DNA of 64,000 nucleotides from Pristionchus mayeri. Lineage: Eukaryota; Nematoda; Chromadorea; Rhabditida; Neodiplogasteridae. Location: the NCBI GenBank assembly GCA_036245805.1, contig BTRK01000002.1, forward strand, positions 29,877,067 through 29,941,066, read 5' to 3'. Below the pieces are notes generated by a model. That model had not been told where the DNA came from and made no database searches. It worked only from the letters and a program-made list of their open reading frames with translations. Numbering within the stretch: position 1 is the stretch's first letter; every line of letters begins with the position of its first letter. Positions 62,501-64,000 of the stretch are shown piece by piece. The translations under genes and the position numbers were made by a program.

Positions 62501-63050
62501 ATCCAACAATTACCCGACATCCACCGCAACTCTCTTCACTGCATATTCCCAGTCATCATAGTTGTTAACTGCCTCGAAGACACATCCGAATGCTCCTTCA
62601 CCACGAATTGATTTTACAGTAAATTCGGTTAGGAATCTGGCGAAATAACTCTCAGAATGTGTCAGTAAAGAACGCTCACTTTGACGAAAATCCTAGACTT
62701 TTCCCATCTTTTTGCGTGGTCGTTTGTTCTTCCAGACTGGAAGGATCGGGACGAGTTTCCATCAACTCAAATATATCCTGATTATCCAAGAATCGAAATA
62801 AAAATCGCACATATTCTTGTGGAAGTTCGGCAGACATTAGCCGATATTGTCCGGTTTTCGTGCACTTTCCTCTTCCAAAAAGCTTCCCATCGTGGATACC
62901 GGCGATGTGGAAGCATGACACATCACTTAATTAAATTTTTGAAATAATTAGTATTTACAGCTCCTAACTGAAAGTGCAGAGGTGGTAGCAACTTCACATC
63001 CACAGGATCAATAACGAAAAGGCTGGCTCCATTTTATAGATACACATATA

Positions 63051-63128
63051 TATTATGCGCCCTGGGGATCCCCAGCTGTTAATTATTGCGCCATAATTAA
63101 CAGCTGGGGATCCCCAGGGCGCGTAATA
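63051..63128. repeat. 35-bp exonic hairpin with 8-nt loop
   Basis: 63,051-63,085 and 63,094-63,128 are inverted copies with one mismatch around TTGCGCCA. The duplicated segment is the coding sequence for the APWGSP part of the sensor region, so this is an inverted duplication inside an exon. Confidence 0.9.
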
Positions 63129-64000
63129 TTCAGTCAAGTCATGGATCGAATTCAGCATTTCCATAAATCGTCTAGGTGTGCGACGAGAAAACTGAAATAT
63201 GAAAATTTTAACATTTTCTAAGAAAATGTTTTTACCGAGAGACGAATCGCGTTGCTGCCAATTTGCTTCACGGGATCAAGCAATGATTCATTGGTGATCT
63301 CCCGAAATATTGCGGTTCCTCTGACATTCTTGTTTAGTAAAATATCATAAAACAAATGCTACTTACCCGTGCAACGCCATCAAGTCAGCAAACGCTAATG
63401 TGTCCTTTGGAACTTCCACGTGAATCGGATCTCGAATCGGGTCGTTGCACATTCGGTAGACGTACAATTTCAAATCACTCACGATGCTGCACATGCCCCC
63501 CGGGTGTATATTTTCGCCCTGTGATGACAATGACTTCCTCACAAAACATCGAAATTCATACCGCAATCAAATCGCGTACATACTGTATATCAATTTTGCC
63601 TGGCGGTTTGAAAACAGCTCGATAAATCTTAATCATTCACTGTCAATTAATGTATGAAAGTTGTTAAAACTCGCCTTTCTTTTCCAATTGCTACCGTAGT
63701 AAATCGAGTATCCATGCGCAGCCATCATACTGTACAGGTGCCCTCTGAGCATTTTCGCTTTTACTTTCTTCCCTCTTAATATAACACTTGTCCTGTGGTT
63801 TTTTAAAGTTAAAAACTACAGAATCTCACTCATAGTGCAGCCACAATGACTCATCATCGCGGAAAAAGATGGTGCCTGAATTACGTCCATATTTTGTATT
63901 TTTTTAAAATTTGAAATCTTACCGTTTTCGATTTGATGAATGAAGGTGCTGCTGTTGATTTTATTACACAGTACAAACTTGAGCATGCCAGAATTTGTAT

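Larger units (their letters stand above)
59959..64000 (-). pseudogene. K10: K1-type sensor kinase broken by mariner and hairpin insertions
   Basis: Minus-strand relative of K1 running off the window end. The first visible piece is STFIHQIEN (near 63,930), then TIFFRDDESLWLHYE, CFHIAGIHDG (62,680-62,925), the loop GEGAFGCVFEA (62,517-62,637), helix C (62,200-62,310), IYIQMQ (60,738-60,782), HRDLK (60,545-60,690), PNN, CDLG and YMSPEQ (60,357-60,500), FTLGLILAEL (60,200-60,297), 60,085-60,141 and a last exon 59,959-60,045 (stop at 59,959-59,961). A 1,265-bp mariner-like element splits the LLQKL exon at 60,861-62,125. An inverted duplication at 63,051-63,128 disrupts the exon with YYAPWGSPAV, and a stop follows. 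Its exon 8 is continuous where K1 has the 28-nt gap. Kinase residues themselves are intact, so decay is recent. Confidence 0.75.

Overview
The window looks like gene-poor, repeat-rich DNA from a nematode, probably a rhabditid. It is AT-rich, with many short (40-60 bp) GT-AG introns ending in TTTCAG-like acceptors, small exons, TA-flanked mariner/Tc1-type elements, fold-back MITEs and an RTE-type LINE. No prokaryotic feature was seen. All gene models were read by eye from splice signals and comparison between copies inside the window, without database searches.

The dominant content is a local expansion of one kinase family, called K1-K10 here. The kinase domain looks like the eIF2-alpha kinase (PERK/PEK) group: the run IYIQMQ just before the D-W-L helix, HRDLKP-N, D-L-G in place of D-F-G, Y-M-S-P-E-Q and a F-T/S-L-G-L-I-L-x-E-L helix. 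In most copies it follows a beta-rich sensor-like region with a recurring LHFAVQQPYF motif. I see no signal peptide or membrane segment between sensor and kinase in the two models I could read through (K1/K4 and K9), so they look soluble, unlike PERK. K6 instead starts with MGSSKSRP (myristoylation-like) and a coiled coil. K9 reads through all 19 exons but has HRN in place of HRD, so it is probably a pseudokinase. K1/K4 read through if a 28-nt segment is spliced out. The others are broken: kinase domain lost beside a mariner (K2, K3), truncated (K5), an RTE LINE inserted between the Val and Lys of the VAIK-type motif (K6), decayed (K7), glycine loop deleted (K8), mariner plus exonic hairpin (K10).

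Layout. 1-19,043 is a near-perfect palindrome with arms of about 9.27 kb and a spacer of 9,275-9,768; each arm carries a convergent pair (K1 and K2, mirrored as K4 and K3) plus a 5'-truncated mariner. 19-21.8 kb holds MITE-like repeats. 21,804-25,439 is a second palindrome whose arms each carry a C-terminal part of an envelope-like class I fusion glycoprotein; a small basic gene straddles its right edge. 26-28.2 kb is repeats. 28.3-30.4 kb is K5. 31.1-33.7 kb holds a mariner-like and a Tc1-like element, and 34.0-34.4 kb a minisatellite. 35.3-46.5 kb is K6, whose introns hold nested MITEs and a mariner and whose exon holds the LINE. 46.7-47.6 kb is K7. 49.6-53.6 kb (K8, minus) and 54.4-57.8 kb (K9, plus) are divergent neighbours. 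57.85-59.72 kb is a large fold-back. 59.96-64 kb is K10, a K1 relative running off the window.

Taken together, a multi-copy, fast-decaying set of soluble sensor-kinases of the translation-control type, next to a captured viral-type envelope gene, fits a lineage-specific stress- or defence-sensing kinase family. That role is inference.
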